From Streptomyces fradiae ATCC 10745 = DSM 40063 (GTDB lineage Bacteria; Actinomycetota; Actinomycetes; Streptomycetales; Streptomycetaceae), in the NCBI RefSeq assembly GCF_008704425.1, contig NZ_CP023696.1, forward strand, positions 2,900,501 through 2,964,500: a stretch of DNA of 64,000 bases, written 5' to 3'. The notes beneath the pieces are model-generated. The model was not told where the DNA came from. It did not search any database and saw only the letters and a program-made list of their open reading frames with translations. Shown piece by piece: positions 53,801 to 62,399 of this stretch. A program made the position numbers and the translations under genes. Positions within the stretch are counted from its first letter, which is position 1; each line of letters opens with the position of its first letter.

Positions 53801-56059
53801 TTGGCTTCCGCACGTTCCCCCCGACGCCGGCTCGCCGCCTCCGTCGCGCTCGTCCTCGCCGTGACGGTCGGCGCCGGTGTCCTCGCCTCACCGGGGGCCA
53901 CGGCCTCCCCCGCCGCCGCCACGGGCGCCCCCGCCCTCGTTCCGATGAGCACCACCAGCACCACCAGCAGCGACGCAGCCCTCCTGCCGGTCGGCGCCGA
54001 GGTCGTCAGTGCCGGCGAGACCGGCCACCTCACGTCCCGGAAGGACGACACCGGCGCCACGGTCCTGGAGTGGCGCCGGACCGCAGACGGGTCGGTGACA
54101 CCCCTCGGCTCGGGCACCGTGGGCCACGACAGCGGCTCCGACACGGTCGTGACCGGCGACGGCGGCAGCGTCGTCCACCTGCGGGACATGGCGCCCGGTG
54201 CGGACTGGTCGGCCTCCTTCGACCTGGCCGCCGAGTTCACGGCGGGTGCGAAGCTCGTCGGGGTGATCGGCCGGAACCTGTACGTCAAGGTCCCGACCAC
54301 CGCCGACTACCACGAGCTGTGGCACCTGACCGAGGTGGACGGCGCCGCCCGCAAGACGAAGCTCAGCTCCGGCGCGTACGGCATGGACTACAAGGTCGTC
54401 GCCTCCACCGGTTCCCGGGCGCTGCTCCTGGGCACCAACCGGGTCTTCTCCGGCGCGGGCTTCCGCACCCACTTCTGGCAGGCGACCATGACCGTCGGCA
54501 GCGACGAGGTGGTGGACCGCACCGGCGTGGAGAGCATCGGGCCGTGGCGCGCGACCTCCACGGGCGCGCTCACCGCCGACTACACGGCGCGGGTCGAGTA
54601 CCCCTCCGCGGGCCCCCGGATCGTCGTGGACGGGGACCGCGTCCACCGGGACTTCCCCCTGGACGCCGGGCAGGCCGACGCCCGCGTCGCCGGGATCCTC
54701 GGCGACACCCTGCTCTACGGCGTCCCCGGCACGGCGGACGGGCAGACGCCCGCCCCGCTGTACGCCCGGAGCGTCACCGACGCGACCGCCGAGCCGTACC
54801 GGCTGCTGGAGCACCACTCCAGCGTCGCCCACGCCCCCGACGGAGGGCTGCTGGTGCGCGGCGCCACCGCCGACGCGGACGGCCTGTTCCGCGTGTGGGT
54901 GGGCGACGACGGCCGCCCGGCCGCCACGCTCGTCGCCGACACGGGCCGGGTGAAGGCCCTCGCGGTGACCGGCTCGCAGGTCCCCGCCACGGTGGACCTG
55001 GAGCGGCCGGGCGCCCTCGCCCCGATGGAGTGGACCCTGACCCGCGCGGACGCCACCGTCGACGTCACACTGACCCACACGGCCACCGGCAGGGCGCGCA
55101 CGGAGCGCCTGGCGCAGCCGGCCTCCGGCACCCGCTTCGCCTTCACGTGGGACGGCCTCCTCGACGGTGCCAGCGCCCCGAACGGCGCCTACACCTGGCA
55201 GGTCACCGCCACCCGCGCGGACGGCTCCGGCGCCCCGGCGACCGCCTCGGGCGGCTTCCGGGTCACCCGCGAGGCCAACCCGCACGACTACAACGACAAC
55301 GGTTCGACGGACGTCCTCGCGCGGGACGCCTCCGGCGTGCTGTGGCGGGACGACCTCCTGGACTGGCCGTCCGAGGGCGGGATCGAGACCGCGCAGCGGG
55401 CGAGCATCGGACGCGGCTGGCAGATCTACGACCGGATCGAGGCCGCCGGGGACCTCGCGGGCGGCCCCGTGGGCGACCTGGTGGCCCGCGACACCTCCGG
55501 TGTCCTGTGGCTCTACCAGGGCACGGGCGCGGGCACCTTCACCGCCCGTACGCAGATCGGCAAGGGCTGGCAGATCTACGCCACGCTCACCGGCGGCAGC
55601 GACCTCACCGGCGACGGCCGCGCCAACCTCCTCGCCACCGACACCGCCGGCGACCTGTGGCTGTACCGGGGCACGGGCAGCGCGACCGCGCCCTTCGCGG
55701 CCCGCGTCCGGCTCGGCGGCGGCTGGCAGGTCTACCGCGAGATCACCGCCGTCGGCGACATCGCGGGCGGCGCGGCGGGCGACCTCGTGGCCCGCGACGC
55801 CGCCGGGGTCCTCTGGCTCTACCAGGGCAACGGCGCCGGCAACTTCCTGGCCCGCGTACGGGTCGGCTCCGGCTGGAACGCCTTCACCCACCTCGTCGGC
55901 GCGGGCGACGTCGACGCCGACGGCCGCCCCGACCTGGTCGCGTACGGCCCGAACGGCACGCACGTCTACCGCTCCACCGGCTCGGCGACGGCCCCGTTCA
56001 GCCGCCTGACGACCACCCTGTACACGGGCGAGGGCACCGCCTTCGACACCATCGCGTAA
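53801..56059 (+). CDS. Secreted VCBS/FG-GAP-repeat protein
   Basis: 752 residues. A signal peptide spans about residues 10-35 (LAASVALVLAVTVGAGVLAS). Residues 60-430 form an unassigned beta-rich region; around 430-490 a FlgD/Ig-like domain is visible (RFAFTWDGLLDGASAPNGAY). Residues from about 495 carry four to five VCBS/FG-GAP blades (NDNGSTDVLARDASGVLWR, DLTGDGRANLLATDTAGDLW, DVDADGRPDLVAYGPNGTHV) with Asp-rich Ca-binding loops. Likely an extracellular carbohydrate- or surface-binding protein. The TTG start is 5-7 bases after GGAAGGG. Confidence 0.85.
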   Translation: MASARSPRRRLAASVALVLAVTVGAGVLASPGATASPAAATGAPALVPMSTTSTTSSDAALLPVGAEVVSAGETGHLTSRKDDTGATVLEWRRTADGSVTPLGSGTVGHDSGSDTVVTGDGGSVVHLRDMAPGADWSASFDLAAEFTAGAKLVGVIGRNLYVKVPTTADYHELWHLTEVDGAARKTKLSSGAYGMDYKVVASTGSRALLLGTNRVFSGAGFRTHFWQATMTVGSDEVVDRTGVESIGPWRATSTGALTADYTARVEYPSAGPRIVVDGDRVHRDFPLDAGQADARVAGILGDTLLYGVPGTADGQTPAPLYARSVTDATAEPYRLLEHHSSVAHAPDGGLLVRGATADADGLFRVWVGDDGRPAATLVADTGRVKALAVTGSQVPATVDLERPGALAPMEWTLTRADATVDVTLTHTATGRARTERLAQPASGTRFAFTWDGLLDGASAPNGAYTWQVTATRADGSGAPATASGGFRVTREANPHDYNDNGSTDVLARDASGVLWRDDLLDWPSEGGIETAQRASIGRGWQIYDRIEAAGDLAGGPVGDLVARDTSGVLWLYQGTGAGTFTARTQIGKGWQIYATLTGGSDLTGDGRANLLATDTAGDLWLYRGTGSATAPFAARVRLGGGWQVYREITAVGDIAGGAAGDLVARDAAGVLWLYQGNGAGNFLARVRVGSGWNAFTHLVGAGDVDADGRPDLVAYGPNGTHVYRSTGSATAPFSRLTTTLYTGEGTAFDTIA

Positions 56060-56078
56060 CACCCCCGCCCTTCCACCC

Positions 56079-56115
56079 CGGCCCGGAGCCCCCCCAACGG
56101 GACGGCTCCGGGCCG
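56079..56115. terminator. Bidirectional terminator
   Basis: A perfect 12-bp stem CGGCCCGGAGCC/GGCTCCGGGCCG with a 13-base loop between the convergent VCBS and LLM oxidoreductase genes. Confidence 0.8.
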
Positions 56116-56170
56116 CGGCCGTTCCACCGCGCCTGCGGCGCCGGCTCACGAGACCGGCACCCATGCGGCC

Positions 56171-57421
56171 TCAAGCCCCCAGTTCCGGCCCCACCGCGTA
56201 GTCGCCGATGTCGGTCGGGGCGTGCTCCCTGCGGGCCAGGGCGCGGCGGACCGGGGCGGCGAGGCGGTCCCGCTTGGCCGCGTCGCGGGCCGGGCGGCGG
56301 GCCGCGAACTCGGGCATCACCTCCTGGGCGAAGAGCCGCAGCGACGCGCAGATGTGCTCGTGCCGGTTCCTCCCGAGCTGCGCCGCGAAGATGACCTGGT
56401 CGACCCCGGCGGCCTCGTACCGGCGCACCAGGTCGGCCAGTTGCTCCGGGGTGCCGATGCCCTGCCGGAGCGACGCCATCTCCGCCAGCCGCGCCTCGGG
56501 GCTGCCCGGGGCGGGCGGTGCGCCCGAGGGGTCGCGGGTCAGGCCGTGCCGGGCGCGTGCCTCCTGGAACGAGCGCCACATGTCGCTGCCGCCGGGGCGG
56601 TGCCTGCCGAGGAAGTAGTAGTACATGAGCGCGTACGACCAGAACTGCGCCCCGTCCAGCCCCCGGTCGAGCGCCGTCTCCTCGTCCCGGTGGCACATGA
56701 ACGGCAGCGCCACCGCGAAGTTCGGGTTCACCGCGAGCCCGGCCGGTACGCACGCGTCCGAGGCGATCACCTCGTAGTACAGGTCGGCCCACTCCTTGGC
56801 CTCCTCGGGCGCCGCGAACGACAGCGCCAGCGCGCCGAGCCCCGCCCGCGCGGCGGCCTCGATGGTGGGCCGCGCCGTGCAGCCCACCCACAGCGGCGGG
56901 TGCGGGCGCTGCCTCGGCTTGGGTACGACGTTGCGCGGCGGCACGTCGATCCAGCGGCCCTTGTGCCCGGTGAACGGCTCCTCCGCCAGCATCCGCGTCA
57001 CCACCCCCAGCGCCTCCCGCCACTGGTCCCGCTTGGCGGCCCGGTCCACCCCGAAGCCGTCCAGCTCCATCTGCGAACTGCCCTGCCCCGTACCGAAGTC
57101 GACGCGCCCGCCGGAGATCAGGTCCAGTGTCGCGATCCGCTCCGCGACACGCGCCGGGTGGTTCACCGACGGGGAGAGCGTGACGATGCCGTGGGAGAGC
57201 CGGATGCGCTTCGTCCGGGCGGCGGCGGCGGCCAGGAACACCTCGGGCGCCGAGGAGTGGGAGTACTCCTCCAGGAAGTGGTGCTCCGTCGCCCACACGT
57301 GGTCGTAGCCGAGCCGGTCGGCCAGTTCGATCTGCTCCAGCGCCTCCCGGAGGAGGCGCTCCTCGCTGTCGCGCTCCCACGGCCGGGGCAACTGGAGCTG
57401 GTACAGCAGTCCGAAACGCAT
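56171..57421 (-). CDS. LLM-class flavin-dependent oxidoreductase (luciferase-like)
   Basis: 416 residues of the bacterial luciferase-like monooxygenase fold: MRFGLLYQLQLPRPWERDSE, YDHVWATEHHFLEEYSHSSA, RLSHGIVTLSPSVNHPARVA and GRVDFGTGQGSSQMELDGFG. These enzymes use reduced FMN or F420 to oxidise small molecules. A separate flavin reductase-like gene lies 4 kb to the right but is not linked in an operon. Full length; ATG preceded by CGAGGAGCCGT. The C-terminal 60 residues are basic (ARRPARDAAKRDRLAAPVRR). Confidence 0.9.
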   Translation of the reverse strand: MRFGLLYQLQLPRPWERDSEERLLREALEQIELADRLGYDHVWATEHHFLEEYSHSSAPEVFLAAAAARTKRIRLSHGIVTLSPSVNHPARVAERIATLDLISGGRVDFGTGQGSSQMELDGFGVDRAAKRDQWREALGVVTRMLAEEPFTGHKGRWIDVPPRNVVPKPRQRPHPPLWVGCTARPTIEAAARAGLGALALSFAAPEEAKEWADLYYEVIASDACVPAGLAVNPNFAVALPFMCHRDEETALDRGLDGAQFWSYALMYYYFLGRHRPGGSDMWRSFQEARARHGLTRDPSGAPPAPGSPEARLAEMASLRQGIGTPEQLADLVRRYEAAGVDQVIFAAQLGRNRHEHICASLRLFAQEVMPEFAARRPARDAAKRDRLAAPVRRALARREHAPTDIGDYAVGPELGA

Positions 57422-57589
57422 GGTACGGCTCCTCGAAAGGGTGGGGGGTTGGGGGAACGGATCGCTCAGCCGTCACACGGGCCACCGGGGGCAACACCGG
57501 CCCCGGCGACGGTCACGGGCTGCCCGCCCGCCCCCGCGCCCATGCCCGGTCGGCCCCGCTTTGGCCGGGAGCCGACGGAACTTCGGCCT

Positions 57590-58036
57590 TCAACCACCCT
57601 GCGTGGCCGCCGCCTCGGCGTGCTCCGCGCACGCCTCCGTGACGTGCGGGTGCAGCAACCCCGGCTCCACGAACGGCATGGCGCGCGTCGGCCGCGACCG
57701 CCAGTCCAGCGGCCACGTCAGCCCCTCGAACGCCGGGACGCCCACGTACGCCGCCCGTCCGCTCCGGCGCGTCAGCGTGCGCGCCTCACCGGGCGGCCAG
57801 CGGTACGCCCCGGCCGTACCGGGCGGGAGCAGGAAGTACAGGTACCTACGCCCCGACAGCTCCCGCACGATCGGCCCGGCCTGGAAGTCCGTGTACGTCA
57901 TCAGCCGGTACGCCACGTCCTCCGCGAGCAGTCCGGCGATCCGCACGGCGTCGAAGTGCACCCCGGCGTGCCGGAGCGCATGGCCGGAGGCGGGTACCCA
58001 GGAGGGCGGGCTGTCAAGCGGTTCGGAGAAGTCCAT
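57590..58036 (-). CDS. Hypothetical protein beside an XRE/DUF397 pair
   Basis: 148 residues, soluble: MDFSEPLDSPPSWVPASGHA, GLLAEDVAYRLMTYTDFQAG and VPAFEGLTWPLDWRSRPTRA. Proteins of this kind commonly sit divergent from XRE/DUF397 pairs in streptomycetes and have no known function. It is divergent from the XRE gene, with about 90 bases between starts that must hold both promoters. Confidence 0.75.
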   Translation of the reverse strand: MDFSEPLDSPPSWVPASGHALRHAGVHFDAVRIAGLLAEDVAYRLMTYTDFQAGPIVRELSGRRYLYFLLPPGTAGAYRWPPGEARTLTRRSGRAAYVGVPAFEGLTWPLDWRSRPTRAMPFVEPGLLHPHVTEACAEHAEAAATQGG

Positions 58037-58128
58037 GCGGCCAGCTTGCTGGCTGCGCTACCACTGTGACCAGCGCCACACGAGGTCCGTGCGGGGCTGT
58101 GACCAGGGGAGTTCGGAAGGTGGACGTG

Positions 58129-58956
58129 GTGAACAACGGCAAGAAACCGAGCAGCGGATCGACCGGCGCGGCGAAGGTGTTCGGGCGGCTGCTCAGGTTC
58201 CATCGCGAGCGGGCCGGGATCACGATGGAGGTGCTGGGCAAGCACACCTCGTACTCCAAGTCCCAGGTGGCGATGATCGAGAAGGGCGAGCGCAGGCCGA
58301 AGGACCACTTCGTGCGGGTCGCGGACGAGGTGCTGGGTGCACAGGGTGCACTCCTGGAGGTCGCGCAGGAGATCACCCCGAGCGGGGTGGCCGCGTGGTT
58401 CGAGGACTATCTGGTGGAGGAGGCGCAGGCGGCGGGAATCCACATGTACGCCAATCATGTGATCCCCGGCTTGCTGCAGAGTCCCCATTACGCCGAGGCG
58501 GTCTTCAGGTGTGATGTGCCCGCGTTGGACGAGGACGAGATCGAGACAGGAGTCGCCGCCCGTATCGACCGGCAGAAGGTGTACCACCGGGACCCCCGGC
58601 CGCACGTCACCTACATCCTGGAGAAGATCACGCTGACCCGGCCCATCGGCGGCCGTGAGGTGCTCAAGGACTGCCTGCTGCACCTGCTCGACATCGCCCG
58701 GCTGCCCAACGTCGAGATCCAGGTGATGCCGGAGGATCGGACGACGCACGCGGGACTGAGCGGGCCGTTCATTCTGCTGGAGACGGCCGGGCGCCGACGG
58801 CAGCTCGTCTACGTGGAAGGCCAGGGCGGTCGCTACTTTCTCAGCGAACAGCCGCTGCTCGGCGACCTGTTCACACGCCATGGCACTATGCGAGCGCAGT
58901 CCATGTCCCCCGAAGACTCCGTACGACTGATCGAACAGGTGGCACGAGAGCTATGA
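58129..58956 (+). CDS. XRE-family regulator with DUF5753
   Basis: 275 residues. An N-terminal HTH_31/XRE domain covers residues 15-75 (VFGRLLRFHRERAGITMEVL, YSKSQVAMIEKGERRPK). The rest is DUF5753 (AWFEDYLVEEAQAAGIHMYA, HVIPGLLQSPHYAEAVFRCD, LLHLLDIARLPNVEIQVMPE). Such proteins pair with DUF397 partners to control development or antibiotic production in streptomycetes. GTG codons at 58120, 58126 and 58129 are in frame after GGAAGG; the last gives the best spacing. The stop overlaps the DUF397 start (ATGA). Confidence 0.9.
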   Translation: MNNGKKPSSGSTGAAKVFGRLLRFHRERAGITMEVLGKHTSYSKSQVAMIEKGERRPKDHFVRVADEVLGAQGALLEVAQEITPSGVAAWFEDYLVEEAQAAGIHMYANHVIPGLLQSPHYAEAVFRCDVPALDEDEIETGVAARIDRQKVYHRDPRPHVTYILEKITLTRPIGGREVLKDCLLHLLDIARLPNVEIQVMPEDRTTHAGLSGPFILLETAGRRRQLVYVEGQGGRYFLSEQPLLGDLFTRHGTMRAQSMSPEDSVRLIEQVAREL

Positions 58957-59183
58957 CCGATGACCTGAACTGGTTCAAGAGCAGCTACAGCAGCGGCCAG
59001 GGCGGCGAGTGCGTCGAGGTCGCCTTCACCAAGTCCTCCTACAGCAGCGATCAGGGCGGCGAGTGCGTGGAGGTCGCCGCCTGTGCGCATGCCGTGCGGG
59101 TCCGGGACTCCAAGGACACCGCCCGTCCCGGTCTCGCCGTGGCACCCGAGGCGTGGAGCGCCTTCGTGCGCGCCGTGGGCTGA
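58953..59183 (+). CDS. DUF397 protein with a duplicated first half
   Basis: 76 residues. The DUF397 motif KSSYS(S)..GGECVEVA occurs twice (residues about 8-23 and 26-41), followed by one copy of VRVRDSKDTARPGLAVAPEA and SAFVRAVG. Typical members carry the motif once or with a spacer tryptophan copy. It overlaps the XRE gene by 4 bases, so the two are translationally coupled and presumably form a regulator-partner pair. A 11-bp hairpin follows. Confidence 0.92.
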   Translation: MTDDLNWFKSSYSSGQGGECVEVAFTKSSYSSDQGGECVEVAACAHAVRVRDSKDTARPGLAVAPEAWSAFVRAVG

Positions 59184-59200
59184 GCGCGTACCCGAGACGG

Positions 59201-59242
59201 CGGAAGGGCCTCCGCGATCAGTCCGTCGCAAAGGCCCTTCCG
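59201..59242. terminator. Bidirectional terminator after DUF397
   Basis: Arms CGGAAGGGCCT (59201-59211) and AGGCCCTTCCG (59232-59242) pair perfectly over 11 bases, between convergent genes. Confidence 0.8.
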
Positions 59243-59261
59243 TGCTGTCGTGCCGGGTGTG

Positions 59262-60482
59262 TCAGAAGATGCCGTTCAGGTGGTGCCAGTCGACCGCGAC
59301 GACCTCGCCCGGCTGGAGGGAGCCGGTGCCCCTGCCGTGGTAGACGAGGTGGCAGCCGACTCCGCGGCACGTGTCGTTCGCGAAGGCGCTGGTCGTGGAG
59401 GTGGCCAGGTCGGCGTTGCCGTCGCCGTTGATGTCGCCCAGGCCGAGGATGTGCTCCATGACGTTCCAGCCGCCGGAGCCGACCAGGACGCGGGCGCCGA
59501 GGGCTCCGGTGCCGCCCGGGTACAGCCACAGCTTGCCGGTGGAGGCTTCGCGGGCGATCAGGTCGGGGCGGCCGTCGCCGTTCATGTCGCCCGCGCCGAC
59601 GAGGGCGTTCATGGCGTTCCAGCCGCCGTTGCCGATCAGCTTGCGCGCGCCCAGGGCGCCCGTGGACGTGCCCGGGTACAGCCACAGCCGGCCGGTGGAC
59701 TTCTCGACGGCCAGCAGGTCCGTACGGCCGTCGCCGGTCAGGTCGCCGTAGCCGACCAGCCGGCTCATGGCGTTCCAGCCGCTGTTGCCGATCAGCGTGC
59801 GGCCGCTCAGGGTGCCGCTGCCCGTGCCGGTGTACAGCCACAGCCTGCCGGTGGACGCCTCGCGGGCGATCACGTCCTCGCGGCCGTCACCGCTGAGGTC
59901 GCCGTGGCGGACCAGGCCGTTGAAGACGTTCCAGCCGCTGTTGCCGATCAGCTGCCCGCTGCCGTCGCCGCGCAGGAACCACAGGCGCCCGGCCTTGTCC
60001 CGGACGAGGACGTCGGCCTGTGCGTCGCCGTTCATGTCGGCGAAGCCCTGCGCCTCGGGGGCGGGCGACGCGTACCAGGCCGGGTAGGCCGGGGAAACGC
60101 ACTCGCGTGAGGTGGCGACGAACTTCAGCGAGCTGACGTTGCCCTGGTCGTGGACCCACTCGGTGCCGGCCGGGTCCGGGTCCCACACGCCGACCATGCC
60201 GGACGTGCCGTGGTTCGGGTCGTCGTACAGGCAGGCGTACTTGCCGGTGCGGTTCACGACCGAGCGGAACGTGTTGTCCCAGGCGCCCAGCGTCGCCTGG
60301 TCCGCGTTGGTCTTGTACATGGTGCCGGTGCCGTTGTCGGTCTTCCAGGCGCAGAAGTAGCCCGACGGGCAGTCGCTGATCGCCGCCTGCGCGGGCGCCG
60401 CGGTGGCGCCGAGGAGACCGAGCGAGGTGAGCCCCAGTGCCGTGGCCAGCGTGGCCAGGCGCCGCAGCAGTGGTACGCGCAT
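59262..60482 (-). CDS. Secreted VCBS/FG-GAP protein with peptidase inhibitor I36-like domain
   Basis: 406 residues with a Sec signal peptide (MRVPLLRRLATLATALGLTS, cleavage near AQA-AIS). Residues about 34-130 resemble the peptidase inhibitor family I36 (SDCPSGYFCAWKTDNGTGTM, GKYACLYDDPNHGTSG) with four Cys. From about 150 there are five VCBS/FG-GAP blades with repeats DLSGDGREDVIAREASTGRL and GNSGWNAMSRLVGYGDLTGD, each carrying a D-x-[ND]-GD-x-x-D loop for Ca. It resembles the C-terminal half of the protein at 53801 in repeat type. Its ligand is unknown. ATG preceded by AGGGGAGGG at suitable distance. Confidence 0.88.
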   Translation of the reverse strand: MRVPLLRRLATLATALGLTSLGLLGATAAPAQAAISDCPSGYFCAWKTDNGTGTMYKTNADQATLGAWDNTFRSVVNRTGKYACLYDDPNHGTSGMVGVWDPDPAGTEWVHDQGNVSSLKFVATSRECVSPAYPAWYASPAPEAQGFADMNGDAQADVLVRDKAGRLWFLRGDGSGQLIGNSGWNVFNGLVRHGDLSGDGREDVIAREASTGRLWLYTGTGSGTLSGRTLIGNSGWNAMSRLVGYGDLTGDGRTDLLAVEKSTGRLWLYPGTSTGALGARKLIGNGGWNAMNALVGAGDMNGDGRPDLIAREASTGKLWLYPGGTGALGARVLVGSGGWNVMEHILGLGDINGDGNADLATSTTSAFANDTCRGVGCHLVYHGRGTGSLQPGEVVAVDWHHLNGIF

Positions 60483-60686
60483 GTGTTCCCTCCCCTGGGG
60501 CGGCGCGGGAAGATCGACGCGCCGAGGGAGGCGACGATATCCCGCCACCCGGATCACGCCACCGCCGGGTCACCCCGGGGTGCGGGGCGACGTCGGCGCC
60601 GGGCGGTCGCGCCCCCGTGCGCCGCCTCGCACCATGGAGAGAGCGCCACCGTACCGGCGCGGGATGCGGCGCCCACGCCGCTCGGA

Positions 60687-60744
60687 CGCGGGGCGGGCCC
60701 GGCGCGGGGCGGGCCCGGCGCGGGGCGGGCCCGGCGCGGGGCGC
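60687..60744. repeat. Three 16-bp tandem repeats CGCGGGGCGGGCCCGG
   Basis: Three exact consecutive units (60687-60734) and a partial fourth, in the gap between the VCBS gene promoter and the next forward gene. Probably slippage; each unit can pair with the next. Confidence 0.8.
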
Positions 60745-60782
60745 GGGAGAAGCCGGGAAGCGGGAGAAACCCGGGGAGCGCC

Positions 60783-61469
60783 ATGGAACGTGCGAGGGGC
60801 ATACCGCCCGGACCACCTGAACCACCCGAACACAAGGCGCCGTGGTGGCAGAGGCTCGGGGTGTTCGTGATGTCGGCCGTCGCCCCGTTCACGGGGCTCC
60901 AGGCGGGCCAGGCGCCTGCGCCCGCGGGGGAGCCGCCGGGCATCTCCGTCGTCCAGCGCCGGGACGACGAGCCCGAGGGTCTCGACCCCGAGCGGTGGGA
61001 ACCGCGCGAGGACGACGTCGAGCGGCTGTGCGCGGCGCTGGCGCGGCTCGACTACCCGTCCGGGTTCGCCGAGGCCGACATCGCCTACAGGCTCGCCGAG
61101 GAGTTCCTGCGCCAGGTGCATCTGACGCGCAGGCGCGGACACGCGTGGGGGGAGTCGGCGGCGCGGTGCCGGGAACTCGCCGGTGCGGCGTTCCACGACG
61201 TGGTGGCGGGGCCTCCCGGGCACGCGGGGGCGCCGCGCGACACGGCGCCGGGTGGGCCGGAACCGGGGCTCCAGGTGCTCGGCGCCACGCCCGTGGGGGA
61301 GCCGGGTCCGGGCGTGGAGCCCTTCGGCGACGAGGCGGTGATCGCGCTGGTGTCGCAGGGGATGCGCGAGGGCCTCCGGTCGGCGGGTCTGCCGGCCGGG
61401 CTGTCGGACCGCTGCGCCGAGACGGCCGCCCACCACGCGCCGCGCACGCCCGGAGCGGACCCGTCCTGA
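60783..61469 (+). CDS. Hypothetical protein, soluble
   Basis: 228 residues. After a Pro-rich start (MERARGIPPGPPEPPEHKAP) comes a weak hydrophobic stretch (WWQRLGVFVMSAVAPFTGLQ), then an acidic linker and two helical parts (DDVERLCAALARLDYPSGFA, YRLAEEFLRQVHLTRRR; later DEAVIALVSQGMREGLRSAG). No motif identified. Composition and the absence of a strong ribosome binding site make the exact start uncertain, but codon use looks coding. It is convergent with the flavin reductase-like gene. Confidence 0.65.
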   Translation: MERARGIPPGPPEPPEHKAPWWQRLGVFVMSAVAPFTGLQAGQAPAPAGEPPGISVVQRRDDEPEGLDPERWEPREDDVERLCAALARLDYPSGFAEADIAYRLAEEFLRQVHLTRRRGHAWGESAARCRELAGAAFHDVVAGPPGHAGAPRDTAPGGPEPGLQVLGATPVGEPGPGVEPFGDEAVIALVSQGMREGLRSAGLPAGLSDRCAETAAHHAPRTPGADPS

Positions 61470-61494
61470 CCGGGACGGGCTCCGGCACCGCCGG

Positions 61495-62139
61495 TCAGCG
61501 GGTGCGGAGGGGGGCCGTCTCGGAGCGGAAGCCGTGGCCCAGCTCCGGGCCGAGGCCGTGGTAGTGGCGGAAGTTGTAGACGAGCGGGCTCCACCGGGCC
61601 GGGTCGACGTACTGCGTGTCCGGGACGGTGACGGCCGGGTCGGCGTGGACGTGCACGACCTCCGCCTCCACCGTCCAGAACGAGCCGTCCGCGCTGCGGG
61701 TGCGCTGCCGTACGCGGGCCTCCAGCTGGAGCGGGCACTGCGCGACGCGCGGCGGCCGGACCCGTACCGACGCCTGCGGGGTCAGTCCGGCGGCGGCGAA
61801 CTTGTCCGGCTCGTACCGGTAGACGGGCCGCTTCTCCGGCGGTACCGGGTCGGCGCCGGTCAGCGGGGCCAGGCGCTCCACGGCCGGCCACAGGTCCGGC
61901 GACGGCAGGTTGACGACGAGGCCGTGGCGGTCGGCCAGGTTGTGCGCGGTGCGGCTGTCCCGGCCCAGGCCGAGCACCACCGTCTGGCCGAGCGCCCACG
62001 CGGACGAGAACGCCGCCAGGTTGGGCGTGCCGTCCGGGTTCTCGGTGGTGAGCAGTACGACCGGGGTGCCGAAGTACAGGACGCTGGGCGTGATGGTGCG
62101 GTGCGGACGGGCGGGGGCCTCGGTGGTGGTGCCGTTCAT
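61495..62139 (-). CDS. Flavin reductase-like / FMN-binding split-barrel protein
   Basis: 214 residues. The motifs ITPSVLYFGTPVVLLTTENP, NLAAFSSAWALGQTVVLGLG and SRTAHNLADRHGLVVNLPSP match the flavin reductase-like family, which binds FMN without a covalent link and can supply reduced flavin or act as an oxidase. The C-terminal half (VEAEVVHVHADPAVTVPDTQ, RHYHGLGPELGHGFRS) is typical of the variant with the His-rich end. Single gene; a long G-rich repeat lies upstream. Confidence 0.88.
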   Translation of the reverse strand: MNGTTTEAPARPHRTITPSVLYFGTPVVLLTTENPDGTPNLAAFSSAWALGQTVVLGLGRDSRTAHNLADRHGLVVNLPSPDLWPAVERLAPLTGADPVPPEKRPVYRYEPDKFAAAGLTPQASVRVRPPRVAQCPLQLEARVRQRTRSADGSFWTVEAEVVHVHADPAVTVPDTQYVDPARWSPLVYNFRHYHGLGPELGHGFRSETAPLRTR

Positions 62140-62199
62140 GTCCCCGACCCTAGGAGCCGGACACTTCGGCGGCCGTCGAAGCGTCCGGGGGCGGGACCT

Positions 62200-62331
62200 G
62201 TAGGGGGCTGGGGGCCCGTAGGGGGGCCGGGGCCCGTAGGGGGCCGGGGCCCGTAGGGGGCGGGGGCCCGTAGGGGGCGGGGGCCCGTAAGGGCCGTAAG
62301 GGGGCAAGGCGCCCGTAAGGGCCCGTAGGGC
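62200..62331. repeat. GGCCCGTAGGGGGCCGGG tandem array
   Basis: About seven imperfect 14-18 base units of GGCCCGTAGGGGG type upstream of the flavin reductase gene. The G-runs could form quadruplexes on the forward strand. Confidence 0.7.
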
Positions 62332-62399
62332 CTTCAGGGGTGTCTCGTCGCGCGCGCCCCTGGGGGCGGCTCCCCGCCGGGCGGGCTCGCGCGCCCGGC

